This document shows, piece by piece, positions 19,657 to 20,282 of a stretch of 20,282 bases of DNA (positions within the stretch are counted from its first letter, which is position 1; the number at the start of each line of letters is the position of its first letter). Position numbers and translations under genes: made by a program. This DNA is from a virus: IMG/VR virus record IMGVR_UViG_3300048016_000374, positions 1 to 20,282 of that record; one strand, 5' to 3'. The notes beneath the pieces were generated by a model, which worked only from the letters and a program-made list of their open reading frames with translations, was not told where the DNA came from and did not search any database.

Positions 19657-20282
19657 ATGTTTCAGCAAGGCACAGCCCTAAAAGCAATCAAGAAAGTAAG
19701 CCTTTACGAAAATATGGTTTACGATGAGGGAGGAAATACAGTAATTTCGCAAGGAACGCCATTTGCAAGTATTTCAGCGGGTGAACAAATTGGCATTGTG
19801 GAAGCAACATTTACACAGCAAAATTTTGTTTATGTTCAGTTATTCAAGCCAATAACCGTAAATCTAAAAAAGCGGTATTATGCTTTAATTTTCACGGATA
19901 ATATACAAGAATTACCCGCTAAAACGGCAAGTAGTGAAACGATTGAATACTTTGCAAAGTGCCAGCCTGATAGTTCGGTAAACATTCGTTTATCAGCAAG
20001 TTTAACAGGAACTGTAAAAGCAAAAGCCAAAAACGGCTCATTAATTGGGCGGAGTGATGGAAAGGTAGGAAACAACGGATTTTTAAAGTTTAATTTGGCT
20101 TTGGGCGGTGTTGGTTATGTTCATAAAGATTATGTAACAAAAACCAAGACAGCCGTAACAATCGAAAAAACGACCGAGAAAGTAACCGTTACGAATCCAT
20201 TGACAGGCAAAGACGAAGAAAAAGCACGTACAACTATTACAACAAATGAAGGTTGGACGGTTCAAGACGTTGTAATTAAAAC
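19657..20282 (+). CDS. N-terminal part of junction-spanning membrane-anchored protein
   Basis: The frame opens at ATG 19657 and stays open to the window end, continuing at 1-191 for a total of 229 residues. The N-terminal 150 residues are strand-rich, with SH3-like sections (VSLYENMVYDEGG, QNFVYVQLFKPI, LTGTVKAKAKNGSLIG). A Thr/Lys/Glu stretch, a C-terminal TM segment (about 207-225) and a basic tail follow. It starts 12 bases after a terminator T run with no visible promoter, so it probably depends on read-through from the capsid block. It is a minor virion membrane protein candidate; the specific role is unknown. Confidence 0.8.
   Translation, partial: MFQQGTALKAIKKVSLYENMVYDEGGNTVISQGTPFASISAGEQIGIVEATFTQQNFVYVQLFKPITVNLKKRYYALIFTDNIQELPAKTASSETIEYFAKCQPDSSVNIRLSASLTGTVKAKAKNGSLIGRSDGKVGNNGFLKFNLALGGVGYVHKDYVTKTKTAVTIEKTTEKVTVTNPLTGKDEEKARTTITTNEGWTVQDVVIK
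20156..20282. repeat. Terminal overlap of a circular sequence (right copy)
   Basis: This is identical to bases 1-127. See the left copy for the interpretation as a circle of about 20,155 bp. Confidence 0.9.

Noticed and set aside
1-20282. CRISPR array, rRNA or complete tRNA genes, insertion sequences
   Set aside because: No regularly spaced repeats, no rRNA-like stretches, no cloverleaf beyond the tRNA-end-like attP core, and no transposase reading frame were seen.

Overview
The window is a complete small circular genome read once around. Its first 127 bases (1-127) are repeated exactly as its last 127 (20156-20282), so the true length is about 20,155 bp and one gene crosses the junction. 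The host is most likely a member of the Bacteroidota, probably Flavobacteriia. The DNA is AT-rich, start codons have A-rich leaders rather than Shine-Dalgarno sites, and several intergenic regions carry the TAnnTTTG promoter element. The tyrosine recombinase has the arm-binding N-terminus and the altered catalytic Arg I position usual in that phylum.

The best overall reading is a temperate, tailless, membrane-containing virus, or a plasmid-like prophage of one. The evidence is a compact A32/FtsK-type packaging ATPase, an HUH rolling-circle initiator, an OB-fold SSB-like protein, an integrase with a candidate attP and a repressor. About fifteen small membrane proteins, mostly anchored at the C-terminus, accompany them. 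No tail, portal, large terminase or obvious double-jelly-roll capsid gene is present. Genome size, circularity, the order ATPase - small protein - several 170-180 aa beta-rich proteins, and the HUH Rep recall the Sphaerolipoviridae/Matsushitaviridae type (single-jelly-roll capsids, e.g. P23-77, IN93, SNJ1). That affiliation is inference and not shown by sequence identity.

Layout. (1) 19657 across the junction to 7655, + strand: a structural, entry and lysis block. It holds single-TM proteins, two paralogous lytic transglycosylases, a holin-like pair, a papain-like hydrolase, a zincin-like protein, a Lys-rich basic protein, an overlapping spanin-like pair and a membrane-anchored SGNH hydrolase. 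(2) 7696-10039, - strand: the lysogeny block, with a lipoprotein (possible conversion gene), integrase, attP region and HTH repressor. (3) 10237-14337, + strand: the early/replication block, with small proteins, hairpin-rich noncoding DNA (possible origin), Rep, SSB-like protein and a zinc-ribbon protein. (4) 14394-14735: a divergent switch with a 53-aa minus-strand DNA-binding candidate, a good promoter and an operator-like palindrome over the opposing promoter. (5) 14736-19584, + strand: assembly and capsid block, with three unknown proteins, the packaging ATPase, a TM/coiled-coil protein and the capsid candidates.

Terminators sit directly after the basic-protein gene and after the capsid block, a few bases before the next start codon. 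Downstream genes are therefore probably expressed by read-through, which would set virion protein ratios. The set of membrane-anchored wall- and envelope-active enzymes looks like an entry or exit apparatus and is the most interesting system here, together with a strongly strand-biased CCAGCGG motif.
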